Counted from the stretch's first letter, positions 34,107 to 42,867 are shown. The stretch is DNA of 64,000 nt from SCQP01 sp050747745 (GCA_050747745.1 JBOGKM010000040.1:1-64000), one strand, 5' to 3'. Translations and numbers: made by a program. Notes: generated from the letters alone by a model not told the origin.

Positions 34107-34841
34107 ATGCCGATGACCACCTCTCATATCCTCGTCCGGCCGCGTATGTTGATGGTCGGCTCGCTGGCCGCCGTGCTGTTTGTGGCAGGCGGCTGCACCA
34201 CAAAAAAGTACGTACGCCAGCAGACGCAGCCGCTGATGGACCACGTTAACCAACTGGACCAGGAAACGGCTCAAAACACCAACGCCATCCGCCAGGCGAA
34301 GCAGCAGACGCAGCAGGGGCTGGCGCAAGTGAATGCCTCGACGCAACAGGCGGTACAGCAGGCGCAGCAGACGCAGCAGCAGGCGCAGCAGGTGAGCTCG
34401 AAGCTGGACCAGACCTCGAACCAAATCCAAGCGCTGGACAAGACCGTGGCCAACCTAGAGGATTATCACCAGGTGGGCGAGGCGACGGTGCATTTCGCCC
34501 TTAACAAATCATCGCTGACGACGCAATCCAAGCAGGAGCTGGATCAGGTCGTAAGCCAGATGCAGCAGAACAAGGGCGGGATACTGGAGGTGCAGGGATA
34601 CACCGACACCACCGGTCCGAAAGCTTTCAACCTCAAGCTGAGTCAGCGGCGGGCGTATTCGGTGGTGCGGTATCTGGAGGCCAACAACGTGGCGCCGCAC
34701 CGCATTTACCTGATTGGACTGGGCGAGAACCAGCCGGCGGCGCCGAACACGACTTTGGCGGGGCGGAGGGAAAACCGGCGGGTGGATCTGAAGATTCTGA
34801 GCACCAGCCAGAGCGCGAACACGACCGGCGGCCAGCAGTAA
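34107..34841 (+). CDS. OmpA/Pal-family outer-membrane lipoprotein
   Basis: A 244-aa lipoprotein: signal with lipobox (AAVLFVAGGC; the Cys becomes lipidated), a glutamine-rich coiled coil (about 55-110, many QTQQ and QAQQ repeats), and a C-terminal OmpA-like peptidoglycan-binding domain (about 120-235; VHFALNKSSLTTQSKQELDQ, VQGYTDTTGPKAFNLKLSQR, GLGENQPAAPNTT, AGRRENRRVDL). It should tether the outer membrane to peptidoglycan. ATG 34107 is chosen because GGAGG lies 5 nt upstream; ATGs at 34089 and 34095 precede that site. Confidence 0.9.
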   Translation: MPMTTSHILVRPRMLMVGSLAAVLFVAGGCTTKKYVRQQTQPLMDHVNQLDQETAQNTNAIRQAKQQTQQGLAQVNASTQQAVQQAQQTQQQAQQVSSKLDQTSNQIQALDKTVANLEDYHQVGEATVHFALNKSSLTTQSKQELDQVVSQMQQNKGGILEVQGYTDTTGPKAFNLKLSQRRAYSVVRYLEANNVAPHRIYLIGLGENQPAAPNTTLAGRRENRRVDLKILSTSQSANTTGGQQ

Positions 34842-34861
34842 GCCAGTCCCCCCGGGCGGGT

Positions 34862-34941
34862 GCTTGCATCCGCAAGCGGAGCGGCCGTAGGCGCAGCAGC
34901 AGGCGCCTGCGGCCGCAGGAGCGTTTGCGGCCTCGGGCCGC
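34862..34941. repeat. Three consecutive hairpins in the intergenic gap
   Basis: Hairpin 1: GCTTGC/GCAAGC (34862-34867, 34872-34877). Hairpin 2: a 14-bp stem with one G-U pair (34881-34894, 34903-34916, 8-nt loop). Hairpin 3: GCGGCC-TCG-GGCCGC (34927-34941). They fill most of the 114-nt gap. They may terminate the OmpA transcript or be a REP-like element. Confidence 0.55.
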
Positions 34942-34943
34942 GC

Positions 34944-34949
34944 TACCAT
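34944..34949 (+). promoter_or_regulatory. TACCAT hexamer 6 nt before the ATG at 34956
   Basis: Leaderless-type spacing, but GGAG in the 6-nt gap could also act as a short Shine-Dalgarno. Confidence 0.3.
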
Positions 34950-34955
34950 GGAGCT

Positions 34956-35420
34956 ATGCTGTGGCGCCTGACGGCCGCCGGGCTGCTGGCGGCCGGGCTG
35001 TGTGTGGGAGCGGCGGGGCAGCGGCTGCAAGCGCCGCCGCCGCCGGGGCCGCGCCCGAACGTGCAACCGAATCCTGCCCTGGCAAAAAACGTAGAACCGC
35101 TGGTGCTTCCGGAATCGAAGCCTTTGGTGCTGCCCAAACCCGATCCACTGCTTGCGGGACACGATCTGAGCGTGGGCAATTTTTACTACCGGCGCGGGGA
35201 GTATGCCGGAGCGCTGGCGCGCTTTGACGACGCCATCTATCACCAGCCCGCGCTGGCGGAGGCCTATTGCCGGGCGGGGGATACGGAATGGAAGCTGCAC
35301 CGCTACCCGGCGGCGCGCTCGGAATGGGGGCGCTGCCTGGGGGTGGCGCGCAGCGGCAAATGGGCCCAGCACGCACGCCATCAACTGCAAAAGCATAGGA
35401 TGGCAGGCCCGCCGGCATGA
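34956..35420 (+). CDS. Exported TPR-containing protein
   Basis: A 154-aa protein with a signal peptide (LTAAGLLAAGLCVGAAG), a proline-rich linker (QAPPPPGPRPN, LVLPESKPLVLPKPDP), and one or two TPR units (VGNFYYRRGEYAGALARFDD, AIYHQPALAEAYCRAGDTEW, KLHRYPAARSEWGRCL). It probably makes periplasmic protein contacts. Its stop overlaps the first ABC exporter gene by 4 nt (ATGA at 35417-35420), so it belongs to that operon. Confidence 0.7.
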   Translation: MLWRLTAAGLLAAGLCVGAAGQRLQAPPPPGPRPNVQPNPALAKNVEPLVLPESKPLVLPKPDPLLAGHDLSVGNFYYRRGEYAGALARFDDAIYHQPALAEAYCRAGDTEWKLHRYPAARSEWGRCLGVARSGKWAQHARHQLQKHRMAGPPA

Positions 35421-37180
35421 GCGGCGAAGTACTGCGGGCGCTGTGGCCCTATCTGCGCCGCTATCGCGGGCGGCTGGCGGGCGGACTGGCGATTCTGCTG
35501 GTCAACACCGCGGTGCTGGTTTCCATTCCCTACATCATTGAACTGGCGATCAATGATCTGGGCAGCGGCATCACCACCGCCAAGCTGCTGAAGTACTGCC
35601 TGCTGCTGATGGGCGCGGTGAGCGCGCGGGCGGTGCTGAACTACTTTCAGCGGCTCATCCTGATCACGGTTTCACGGCTGATCGAATACGACCTGCGCAA
35701 CGATTTGCTGGCGCGGCTGGAGACGCTGCCGGGAGGGTTTTTCCAGAAGTACCGCACCGGCGACCTGATGGCGCGGGCGGTGAACGACCTGACGGCGGTG
35801 CGCAACATGCTGGGACCGGGGATCATGTACTCGGCGCAGGCGGTGGTGCTGTTCGCCTACGTGTTCACCATCCTCTGGCACCTGGATCCGATCCTGACGC
35901 TGATCGCGTTCATTCCGGCGCCGTTCGTCAGCCTGGCGGTGCAGTGGTTCGGCAAGCGTATTCATGACCGCTTCGAGCGCATCCAGAGCATGTTCAGCGA
36001 GCTGGCGACGCGGGTGGAGGAGAACCTGAGCGGGCTGCGGCTGGTACGGGCGTACGCGCGCGAGGGCATCGAGGAGGGCAAGTTCGACCGTTTGAACCGG
36101 GGCTACGTGGATCACAACATGCGGCTCGTGGTGCTGACGGGCGCGTTCGATCCACTGCTGCAGTTGTTGTTGGGCGTGGCCTTCGTGCTGGTGCTGTGGT
36201 TCGGCGGACAAGCGGTGCTGGCGCACCGCATCAACATCGGCGACTACGCCGCCTTCAACCTGTATATGGCGCAGATGGCGTTTCCGATGATCGCCCTGGG
36301 CTACGTCATCAACCTGGTGCAGCGCGGCACGGCGTCGCTGGCGCGGCTGCAGGAACTGCTGGAACAGAAGCCAGACATCGCCGACGGGCCGCGCACCGAT
36401 CACCGCATCGCGCACCTGCGCGGGGAAATCGAGTTCCGCGATTTGACGTTCGCCTATGACGGCGGCGCACCGGTGCTGCGGCACCTGAACCTGAGAATAC
36501 CGGCGGGGAGCACGGTGGCGCTGGTGGGGGCGACGGGCAGCGGCAAGAGCACGCTGGTACAACTGCTGCCACGGCTACTGGATGCGACGCCGGGGATGGT
36601 GTGGATGGACGGGCGGCCGATCGGAGAAATCCCTCTGAAAGTGCTGCGGCGCAGCATCGGGTGGGTGCCGCAGGAGACGTTTTTATTCAGCGATACGCTG
36701 CGCGCCAACATCGCGTTTGGGCGCCCGGAGGCCAGCGACGAACAGGTGCGGGCGGCGGCGGACGTGGCGGGGCTGAGTCGGGACGTGGCCGAATTTCCCT
36801 CCGGTTACGAGACGCTGGTGGGTGAGCGCGGGTTGACGCTCTCGGGCGGACAGAAACAGCGCACGGCGCTGGCCCGAGCGGTGATCCGGCAGGCGCCGAT
36901 CCTGATTCTGGACGACGCGCTGGCAAGCGTGGACACGATCACGGAAGAGAGAATCCTGGAGGGACTGGAAAGCGTGGCCTTCCACACCGGCGGAGCCCGC
37001 ACCACGCTGCTGATCAGCCACCGCATTTCCACCGTGCGCAACGCCGATTTCATCGCCGTACTGGATGAGGGGCGGATTGGGGAACTGGGAACGCACGCGG
37101 AGCTGATAGGGCAGGGCGGCATCTACGCCAGCCTGTACGAGAAGCAGTTGCTGGAGGAGGAGCTGGCGCGCGCCGACTGA
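35417..37180 (+). CDS. Heterodimeric ABC exporter, degenerate-site half (BmrC/TM287-like)
   Basis: A 587-aa fused permease-ATPase. Six transmembrane helices occupy about 1-310, then the nucleotide-binding domain: Walker A VGATGSGKSTLVQLL (about 369-384), Q-loop WVPQETFLFS, canonical signature LSGGQKQR (about 474-482), Walker B ILILDDALASVDT (about 494-506), H-loop LISHRISTV. The residue after the Walker B Asp is Asp rather than the catalytic Glu, as in the non-catalytic half of heterodimeric exporters such as BmrC and TM287. The partner follows 6 nt downstream. It likely exports drugs or lipids; substrate unknown. Confidence 0.92.
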   Translation: MSGEVLRALWPYLRRYRGRLAGGLAILLVNTAVLVSIPYIIELAINDLGSGITTAKLLKYCLLLMGAVSARAVLNYFQRLILITVSRLIEYDLRNDLLARLETLPGGFFQKYRTGDLMARAVNDLTAVRNMLGPGIMYSAQAVVLFAYVFTILWHLDPILTLIAFIPAPFVSLAVQWFGKRIHDRFERIQSMFSELATRVEENLSGLRLVRAYAREGIEEGKFDRLNRGYVDHNMRLVVLTGAFDPLLQLLLGVAFVLVLWFGGQAVLAHRINIGDYAAFNLYMAQMAFPMIALGYVINLVQRGTASLARLQELLEQKPDIADGPRTDHRIAHLRGEIEFRDLTFAYDGGAPVLRHLNLRIPAGSTVALVGATGSGKSTLVQLLPRLLDATPGMVWMDGRPIGEIPLKVLRRSIGWVPQETFLFSDTLRANIAFGRPEASDEQVRAAADVAGLSRDVAEFPSGYETLVGERGLTLSGGQKQRTALARAVIRQAPILILDDALASVDTITEERILEGLESVAFHTGGARTTLLISHRISTVRNADFIAVLDEGRIGELGTHAELIGQGGIYASLYEKQLLEEELARAD

Positions 37181-37186
37181 GCAGGC

Positions 37187-39091
37187 ATGCCGCAGGAAGA
37201 GGAACAACTCGGGAAACCGGTCGACCGGCACCTGATCCGGCGCCTGCTGCACTACGTGCGCCCCTACCGGGCGGTGGTGGTGCTGGCGACGATTGCGGCG
37301 GCGCTGCAGGCGGCGACGCAACTGGTGGGGCCATATCTGAACAAGGTGGTCATTGACCGCTATCTGTTCCCCAAACCCGGCGCGCACAGCCTGCTGACAC
37401 CCTACCTGCCGCACAGCGCCTTCCGCGGGGTGGCGATGGTGGGGGTGCTGTATCTGATCGTCCTGGCGCTCGGCTTCGTGCTCGACTTCGCACAGAGCTA
37501 CGCCATGCGCTGGGTGGGACAGAAATCCATGTACGCGCTGCGGCGCGAACTGTTCGCGCACCTACAGAGGCTGGCGATTTCGTTTTTCGACCAGAACCCG
37601 GCGGGACGGCTGGTGACGCGGGTGACCAACGACGTGGAGATGCTCAACGACGCCATTTCCCTGTCGCTGGTGGCGCTGTTCGACGACGTATTCGTGCTCT
37701 CGCTGATCATCGTGGTGATGATCAGCTTCAACTGGCAGCTTTCGCTGATCACGCTGGGCGTGCTGCCGGTGATCATCCTGGCGACGTATTACTTCCGGCA
37801 AGCGGTGCGCGAGGCGTACCGCCGCATCCGGCTGCTGGTGGCGCGCATCAACGTGTTCCTGCAGGAACACATCACCGGCATGCCGGTGGTGCAGGCGTTC
37901 AACCGCGAGCAGCGCTCTTACGAGCAGTTCCGCGCCATCAACCGCCAGCACTGCGACGCCTGGATTTCAGCGGTGCTGGCCTACGCGCTCTACTATCCGG
38001 CGGTGGAGTTTTTGAGCATACTGGCGATTTCGCTGATCCTCTGGTTCGGCGGACTGAAGGTGTTGAACGGAAAGTTGACCATCGGTATCGTGTTCGCCTT
38101 CATCCAGTACGTGCAGCGCTTTTTCCGGCCCATCCAGGACCTGAGCGACAAGTACAACACGCTGCAATCGGCCATGGCAAGCTCGGAGCGCATTTTCAAG
38201 CTACTGGACACGCCGGTGACGCTGGCCTCGCCGGAGCAGCCGGAGCAGGCGGCGGCGATGCCGGGACGGATTGAATTCGATCACGTGTCGTTCGCCTATC
38301 AGGGCGAGGAGTGGATTTTGCGGGACGTCAGCTTCGTGGCTGAGCCGGGGGCGAGCCTGGCCATCGTGGGGCATACGGGAGCGGGCAAAACCACCATGAT
38401 CAGCCTGATGCTGCGCTTCTATGACGTGCAGCAGGGGCGGATTCTACTGGACGGGGTGGACGTGCGGGCCTGGGATGTGCACGCGTTGCGGCGGCGCTTC
38501 GGCATCGTGCTGCAGGATCCGTATCTGTTCAGCGGCACCATCGCCGACAACATTCGCATGGACGATCCCGCCGTCGAGGCCTCACAGGTGCGGGCGGCCG
38601 AACGCGACGCCAACCTGGAGGAATTCTTGGCCGCCATGCCCGACGGCGACGCGACGCTGTTGCACGAGCGCGGTAGCGGGCTTTCGACCGGGCAGAAGCA
38701 ATTGGTGAACTTTGCGCGGGCGCTGGCCTCGAATCCCTCGATCCTGATTTTGGACGAGGCCACCGCCAGCGTGGACACCGACACGGAGCTGAAGATCCGC
38801 GGGGCACTGGAGCGCATGCTGGCCGGGCGCACCAGCATCCTGATCGCGCACCGGTTGTCCACCATTCAGCGCGCGGACCAGATTCTGGTGATGCACAAGG
38901 GACAACTGCGCGAGCGGGGCACGCACCAGGAGCTGCTGCACCTGCACGGCATTTACTGGCGGCTGTACCGGCTGCAGTACAAGGACCAGGAGATCAGAGC
39001 GGAATCAGCGTTAATGACCCCGGCTCTCGAGGGGGCGCGTGCGGCTTTTCTCGGAGAGAAGCCGCATCCGATCCACCCCGGTGAGCTGTAG
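37187..39091 (+). CDS. Heterodimeric ABC exporter, catalytic-site half (BmrD/TM288-like)
   Basis: A 634-aa fused permease-ATPase partner. An N-terminal extension (QEEEQLGKPVDRHLIRRLL) precedes six transmembrane helices. The ATPase domain has Walker A GHTGAGKTTMISLML (about 396-410), a degenerate signature LSTGQKQLVNFARAL (about 497), an intact Walker B with catalytic Glu (ILILDEATASVDTDTE), and LIAHRLSTI. It pairs with the upstream half: the good ATP site uses this Walker B Glu plus the partner's LSGGQ. A C-terminal tail of about 40 residues follows the usual end. Confidence 0.92.
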   Translation: MPQEEEQLGKPVDRHLIRRLLHYVRPYRAVVVLATIAAALQAATQLVGPYLNKVVIDRYLFPKPGAHSLLTPYLPHSAFRGVAMVGVLYLIVLALGFVLDFAQSYAMRWVGQKSMYALRRELFAHLQRLAISFFDQNPAGRLVTRVTNDVEMLNDAISLSLVALFDDVFVLSLIIVVMISFNWQLSLITLGVLPVIILATYYFRQAVREAYRRIRLLVARINVFLQEHITGMPVVQAFNREQRSYEQFRAINRQHCDAWISAVLAYALYYPAVEFLSILAISLILWFGGLKVLNGKLTIGIVFAFIQYVQRFFRPIQDLSDKYNTLQSAMASSERIFKLLDTPVTLASPEQPEQAAAMPGRIEFDHVSFAYQGEEWILRDVSFVAEPGASLAIVGHTGAGKTTMISLMLRFYDVQQGRILLDGVDVRAWDVHALRRRFGIVLQDPYLFSGTIADNIRMDDPAVEASQVRAAERDANLEEFLAAMPDGDATLLHERGSGLSTGQKQLVNFARALASNPSILILDEATASVDTDTELKIRGALERMLAGRTSILIAHRLSTIQRADQILVMHKGQLRERGTHQELLHLHGIYWRLYRLQYKDQEIRAESALMTPALEGARAAFLGEKPHPIHPGEL

Positions 39092-39107
39092 CGAAACTGA
39101 TTCCGCT

Positions 39108-39644
39108 CTACGCCGGGTGCCACGACTGCACCGCTTGCAGAACGCGCTCGCTGACGGCTTCGGGCGCGGCGCCACCGGCAGGAATGGTGAGCGCGGCCAG
39201 GCGGTAAAAGACGAGGCGGCACTGGTAAAGCGCGCGGAAGCTGGCCTCGTCACGGAACAGGGGCCGGTTGCGCATGCCGGCGCAGCGCAACAGCAGTTCG
39301 TCCACGGGGACCTCGAGAAACACCGTGCAAGCGCGGGCAGCGCGGAGGGAATCGAGGTTGGGCGGCTGAGCGAAGGTGCCGCCGCCCAGCGCTAGTACGG
39401 TGGGCCGTACCTGCGCCGCGCCCAGCTCGCGCGCCAGCTCGCGACGCTCGATTTCGCGGAACGCGGCCTCGCCGTGGAGCGCGAACAACGCGGCGATCGC
39501 GCAGCCGGCAGCCGCCTCGATGCGGTCGTCGAGATCGCAGAAATGCCAGCCCAGCCGCTGCGCTAAAATCCGCCCGGCGCTGGACTTACCCGCGCCCATG
39601 AAACCTACCAGAACCAGCGGTGAAGGCAGTGGAGGCGGCGGCAC
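39108..39644 (-). CDS. aroK: Shikimate kinase
   Basis: A 178-aa enzyme of aromatic amino acid synthesis that phosphorylates shikimate at O3. Motifs: P-loop VGFMGAGKSSAGRILAQRLG (about 13-32), shikimate-binding FCDLDDRIE (DxD), EAAFREIERRE, LALGGGTF, and the LID arginine region RNRPLFRD. GTG 39644 is chosen: TATGCT lies 6 nt upstream and it leaves a normal N-terminus. The longer TTG start at 39692 adds a proline-rich leader. It is convergent with the ABC exporter genes. Confidence 0.9.
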   Translation of the reverse strand: MPPPPLPSPLVLVGFMGAGKSSAGRILAQRLGWHFCDLDDRIEAAAGCAIAALFALHGEAAFREIERRELARELGAAQVRPTVLALGGGTFAQPPNLDSLRAARACTVFLEVPVDELLLRCAGMRNRPLFRDEASFRALYQCRLVFYRLAALTIPAGGAAPEAVSERVLQAVQSWHPA

Positions 39645-39650
39645 CCCACC

Positions 39651-39656
39651 AGCATA
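39651..39656 (-). promoter_or_regulatory. TATGCT hexamer, leaderless-type, for aroK
   Basis: On the minus strand TATGCT ends 6 nt before the GTG at 39644. Confidence 0.35.
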
Positions 39657-39694
39657 GCCCGCGCGGGGATGCGGGGCGGGATACGGTTGCAAGC

Positions 39695-39840
39695 AAGGCG
39701 AAGCCCAAGCAGCGCATCAGGCCGCTTTTATGGTTCGATGAGAGGGCCGAAGAGGTGGTGGAGTTTTTCCTCAGCGTTTCAAGACCGCTTCGGAGTGTTC
39801 TGGCAAATCACGCCGCGCGCAAGCGCGTTGGTGGCCCCGG
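39695..39840 (+). pseudogene. Decayed VOC/PhnB-like (3-demethylubiquinone methyltransferase-type glyoxalase fold) gene
   Basis: The N-terminal family motif KQRIRPLLWFDERAEEVVEFF with LSV is encoded at 39695-39778. One frame over, at about 39775-39819, follows FQDRFGVFWQITPRA, which is the C-terminal DRFGVxWQIxPR motif of the same family. The roughly 80 residues that normally lie between are missing and the pieces are out of frame, so this is an internally deleted remnant. The neighbouring bases to 39919 show no gene. Identification is from remembered family motifs. Confidence 0.6.
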
Positions 39841-39919
39841 CGCTGGTTTCGGGGTGCCGAAACTATGCAGTTTTTGCTCGTAAGCTCATGATTCCACAAG
39901 CTTGGCCTCTGGACTGAGG

Positions 39920-40276
39920 CTAGCGATGCGCAGTAGGGGCGCGGTGGACGAGTTGGGGCGCCGGGAGAGAAGCCCGGCACTGGTCAAGGCTGTTATGGAT
40001 GATTCCTTCCTGACGCAAGCGAGCGGCGATGTGGGGCCAGAGGTCGGTGCCGGGTTCATGATCATCAGGCGGGAGCTGGCGGACACGATCGGCGATGCTT
40101 TCGAAGCTGGCCAGCAGGCTGGAGCATTCCGGACAGTGGCGGAGATGACGGCGGCCGGAAGGAGGGAGCAGATCGCGATCCAACACTTCGGCCAACATGA
40201 GTTCAAAGCCGGCGCAATCCAGGGACTGGTTCTGGGGCGCGGCGCGAGAAACGGAAACGACAGCCGGGGTGTTCAT
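39920..40276 (-). CDS. Anti-sigma factor with zf-HC2-like zinc finger
   Basis: A 118-aa soluble protein. A putative zinc-binding anti-sigma domain (about 22-70) is seen in LDCAGFELMLAEVLDRDLLP followed by HLRHCPECSSLLASF (HxxxCxxC pattern). No transmembrane helix is present, unlike many anti-sigma factors, so it may be a cytoplasmic sensor. ATG 40276 has GGAGGCG upstream. It lies 65 nt after the ECF sigma gene on the same strand, the usual sigma/anti-sigma order. Confidence 0.75.
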   Translation of the reverse strand: MNTPAVVSVSRAAPQNQSLDCAGFELMLAEVLDRDLLPPSGRRHLRHCPECSSLLASFESIADRVRQLPPDDHEPGTDLWPHIAARLRQEGIIHNSLDQCRASLPAPQLVHRAPTAHR

Positions 40277-40341
40277 AGTACGCCTCCGAGGCGAATGGCC
40301 AGCCGGACGGGACGGTTTCGGGCGGGCAGGGGGACGACGGC

Positions 40342-41103
40342 TCATGAGCGTTCTCCCACACTGCGCGCGGCCGCGACGGCATCGGCAGCCACGCTGCCTG
40401 GGGCACGCCGAGGCAGCGGGATTTGCAGCAGGTCGCGCAGCTTCAAGCGCGCCTTGTGCAGTTGCGATTTGGAATTGCCGATCGAGCAGCCCATCATGGC
40501 AGCGATTTCATTGTGCTCGTAGCCTTCCATATCGTGCAAAACAAAGATAGTGCGATAGCCGGGCGGCAGGCGTTCGATGGCGCGTTCGAGATTGACGCGG
40601 TCAATCGAGCCGGCCAGATTTTGGTCGCGGGAGCCGATTTCGCGCCGTGGGCCATCTTCGTGGACGGGTTCGGTAAACTCTTCGAGGGGAGTTTCGGGCA
40701 GATTTTTGCGGCGCAGATGCATGAGTACGACGTTGACCGAAAGGCGGTGCAGCCAGGTGGAAAAAGCACTTTCGCCGCGGAAGGTGCTGATCTTGCGGAA
40801 CAGTTGCAAGAACGCCTCCTGGGCGAGATCTTCGGCCTCGGCGGTGTTACCGGTCATGCGCAGGCAGAGCGAGTAGACCCGGCGCTTGTGCATGTGATAG
40901 AGGAACTCAAAGGCGACGGCGCAACCCTGCTGGGCGCGCTCAATCGCATCGGCCTCATTCCACGCTTCGTCAGCAATGGCAGATTGCGACAGAACATACC
41001 TCCCGCGACCTATTAGCCCGCCGGCTACTCCCTTTGACGCGCCAGTGCGGGCCAAGGTTGTCCGGGGCGGTGGCGTAGAGGCGGAGGCGGTCACGAGGTG
41101 CAT
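40342..41103 (-). CDS. ECF-type RNA polymerase sigma factor
   Basis: Sigma-70 family, extracytoplasmic-function type. Region 2: AFEFLYHMHKRRVYSLCLRM, GNTAEAEDLAQEAFLQLFRK, STFRGESAFSTWLHRLSVNV. Region 4: ERAIERLPPGYRTIFVLHDM, EGYEHNEIAAMMGCSIGNSK, SQLHKARLKLRDLL. Up to about 253 aa if translated from ATG 41103, but the conserved part starts near 40990. A GGGAGG Shine-Dalgarno lies before an in-frame CTG at about 40993, so the true start is uncertain. It probably controls a stress or envelope regulon with its downstream anti-sigma factor. Confidence 0.88.
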   Translation of the reverse strand: MHLVTASASTPPPRTTLARTGASKGVAGGLIGRGRYVLSQSAIADEAWNEADAIERAQQGCAVAFEFLYHMHKRRVYSLCLRMTGNTAEAEDLAQEAFLQLFRKISTFRGESAFSTWLHRLSVNVVLMHLRRKNLPETPLEEFTEPVHEDGPRREIGSRDQNLAGSIDRVNLERAIERLPPGYRTIFVLHDMEGYEHNEIAAMMGCSIGNSKSQLHKARLKLRDLLQIPLPRRAPGSVAADAVAAARSVGERS

Positions 41104-41187
41104 GCTATGCTGGTCGAGACCGCCACAACATCCCCTGCGTGTGGGGGACGGGCGCGCACCGGCGCCTTCTCTTTCCCGTTGCCAGCT

Positions 41188-42240
41188 ATGAAAACCGGCA
41201 TTATCGGCTTTCCCCAAGTGGGAAAAACTTCCTTGTTCAGCATGCTGACCGGCGCCGAGGTGCAAGCGGGACGACGGGAAGAACGGGTGGGAGTGGCGAT
41301 AGTGCCGGACCAGCGGCTGGATCAGTTGGCGGAGCTATTCCAGCCGCGCAAGCTCACCCACGCCACGATCGAGCTGAGCGAGACGGGGGCGCTGACGCCG
41401 GAAACGCTGCGCGACGGCAGCGGCATCGCGGGACTGCGGACAGCGGATGCGCTGGCGCAGGTGGTGCGGGCGTTCGAGCGGATGGAGCCGGACCCGCCGT
41501 CGGCGGATGTGCGCCGGCTGGAATTCGACATGATCGTGAGCGACTTAGGGCAGGTGGAGAAGCGGCGTGAGCGCGTAGCCAAGGATCTGAAAAAGCAGCG
41601 CAGCACGGCGCTGCTGGAGGAAGCGGGGATTCTGGAGCGGATGCAGCAGCACCTGGAGGGGGAGCAGCCGCTGCGCACGCTGCCGCTGACGCCGCCGGAG
41701 CGGAAGACGACGCGGGGATTCCAGTTTCTCAGCCAGAAACCCATTCTTTATGTCATCAATGTGAGCGAAGCAGAGGCAGCGGAGCTGGACACGGCCGTGG
41801 CGCGACACGGGCTGGAGGAGGCGCTGGCGGCGCCGCTGACGGGAGCGGTGGCGATCTGCGCGAAGATCGAGGCGGAAATCGCGGGGCTGCCGGCCGAGGA
41901 GGCGGCGGGATTTTTGTCCGGCTACGGTTTAGCCGAGCCGGGCGTGGCGCGGCTGGCGCGGGCGATCTACCGGCTGCTGGGCCAGATTTCGTATTTCACC
42001 GCGGGCGAGGACGAGTGCCGGGCGTGGACGGTGGCGGAGGGCACGGCGGCAGTGGAGGCGGCGGGGGTGATCCACACCGATCTGTCCAAGCATTTCATCC
42101 GCGCCGAGGTCATTGGCTGGCAGGAGCTGCTGGAGCTGGGATCGGAAGCGGCGGCGCGGCAGCAGGGGAAGATGCGGCTGGAGGGAAAAGACTATATCGT
42201 GCAGGATGGGGATGTGATGCACATCCGGCACTCGGGGTAG
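41188..42240 (+). CDS. ychF: YchF/OLA1-family ribosome-associated ATPase
   Basis: A 350-aa Obg-related P-loop protein. G1 is GIIGFPQVGKTSLFSML (the common bacterial form is GLPNVGKS); a coiled-coil region (about 115-170) and the G4-like segment PILYVINVSEAE (NxxE, which favours ATP over GTP) follow. The C-terminal TGS domain (about 268-348) contains ISYFTAGEDECRAWTV, HTDLSKHFIRAEVIGW and the ending YIVQDGDVMHIRHSG. ATG 41188 matches the family N-terminus; upstream in-frame codons are non-family. It is divergent from the ECF sigma gene. Confidence 0.92.
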   Translation: MKTGIIGFPQVGKTSLFSMLTGAEVQAGRREERVGVAIVPDQRLDQLAELFQPRKLTHATIELSETGALTPETLRDGSGIAGLRTADALAQVVRAFERMEPDPPSADVRRLEFDMIVSDLGQVEKRRERVAKDLKKQRSTALLEEAGILERMQQHLEGEQPLRTLPLTPPERKTTRGFQFLSQKPILYVINVSEAEAAELDTAVARHGLEEALAAPLTGAVAICAKIEAEIAGLPAEEAAGFLSGYGLAEPGVARLARAIYRLLGQISYFTAGEDECRAWTVAEGTAAVEAAGVIHTDLSKHFIRAEVIGWQELLELGSEAAARQQGKMRLEGKDYIVQDGDVMHIRHSG

Positions 42241-42242
42241 GA

Positions 42243-42830
42243 ATGACGGAAACGCAGCAATGTCAGCAGTGTGAGGCGGAGATTCCGGGCACGGCGCAAT
42301 ATTGTCCCGCCTGCGGGGTACGGCTGCCGCAAACGCCGGAGCCGGCGCCGCTGCCGACGCCGCGGCGGCGCTGGGGCGGCACCCAGGTGGTCATTTGGTT
42401 TCTGGTGATCGCGGTGGTGATGGGGGTGCTGTTCATGCTGGGGGTGGTATATTTCATCCGCCACACCGCCATTGTGACGACCAACAAGAATGGCGGCCGC
42501 ATTGAAGCGCCCTACGGTACGTTGAGCCACAGCCGGAATCCGGCACAACTGGCGCGCGGCCTGGGATTGGATCTGGTTCCGGGCGCAGTCGGAGTGAGCG
42601 GCACGCAGGCGGATTTGAACCACAGCGTGGTGGTGTCGATCGAGTTCCGCAGCACGGCCAAGCCTGCCGCGATCATGAACTTCTACCACGTCCGCTACCC
42701 GGATGCTTCGGTGCAAGCGGAGGGCGCGGTAGAGACGCTGGTGCAGTTGAATCCGCGCGACACGATGACCATCGTGGCCGAGCCCGAACCCAAAGGGACG
42801 CGGATTCTGGTCAACGACGTAAGGCACTGA
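42243..42830 (+). CDS. Zinc-ribbon membrane protein
   Basis: A 195-aa protein: an N-terminal zinc ribbon (CQQCEAEIPGTAQYCPACG, residues 7-25), a proline-rich linker, one transmembrane helix (VVIWFLVIAVVMGVLFMLGVVYF), and a C-terminal alpha/beta domain (about 80-195) with no recognised family. The start is 2 nt after the ychF stop, so it is co-transcribed. The selenoprotein candidate lies 37 nt downstream. Confidence 0.75.
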   Translation: MTETQQCQQCEAEIPGTAQYCPACGVRLPQTPEPAPLPTPRRRWGGTQVVIWFLVIAVVMGVLFMLGVVYFIRHTAIVTTNKNGGRIEAPYGTLSHSRNPAQLARGLGLDLVPGAVGVSGTQADLNHSVVVSIEFRSTAKPAAIMNFYHVRYPDASVQAEGAVETLVQLNPRDTMTIVAEPEPKGTRILVNDVRH

Positions 42831-42867
42831 GGATGGCGGTGCTAAGCTGGGACCAGGAGGGAAAGCG

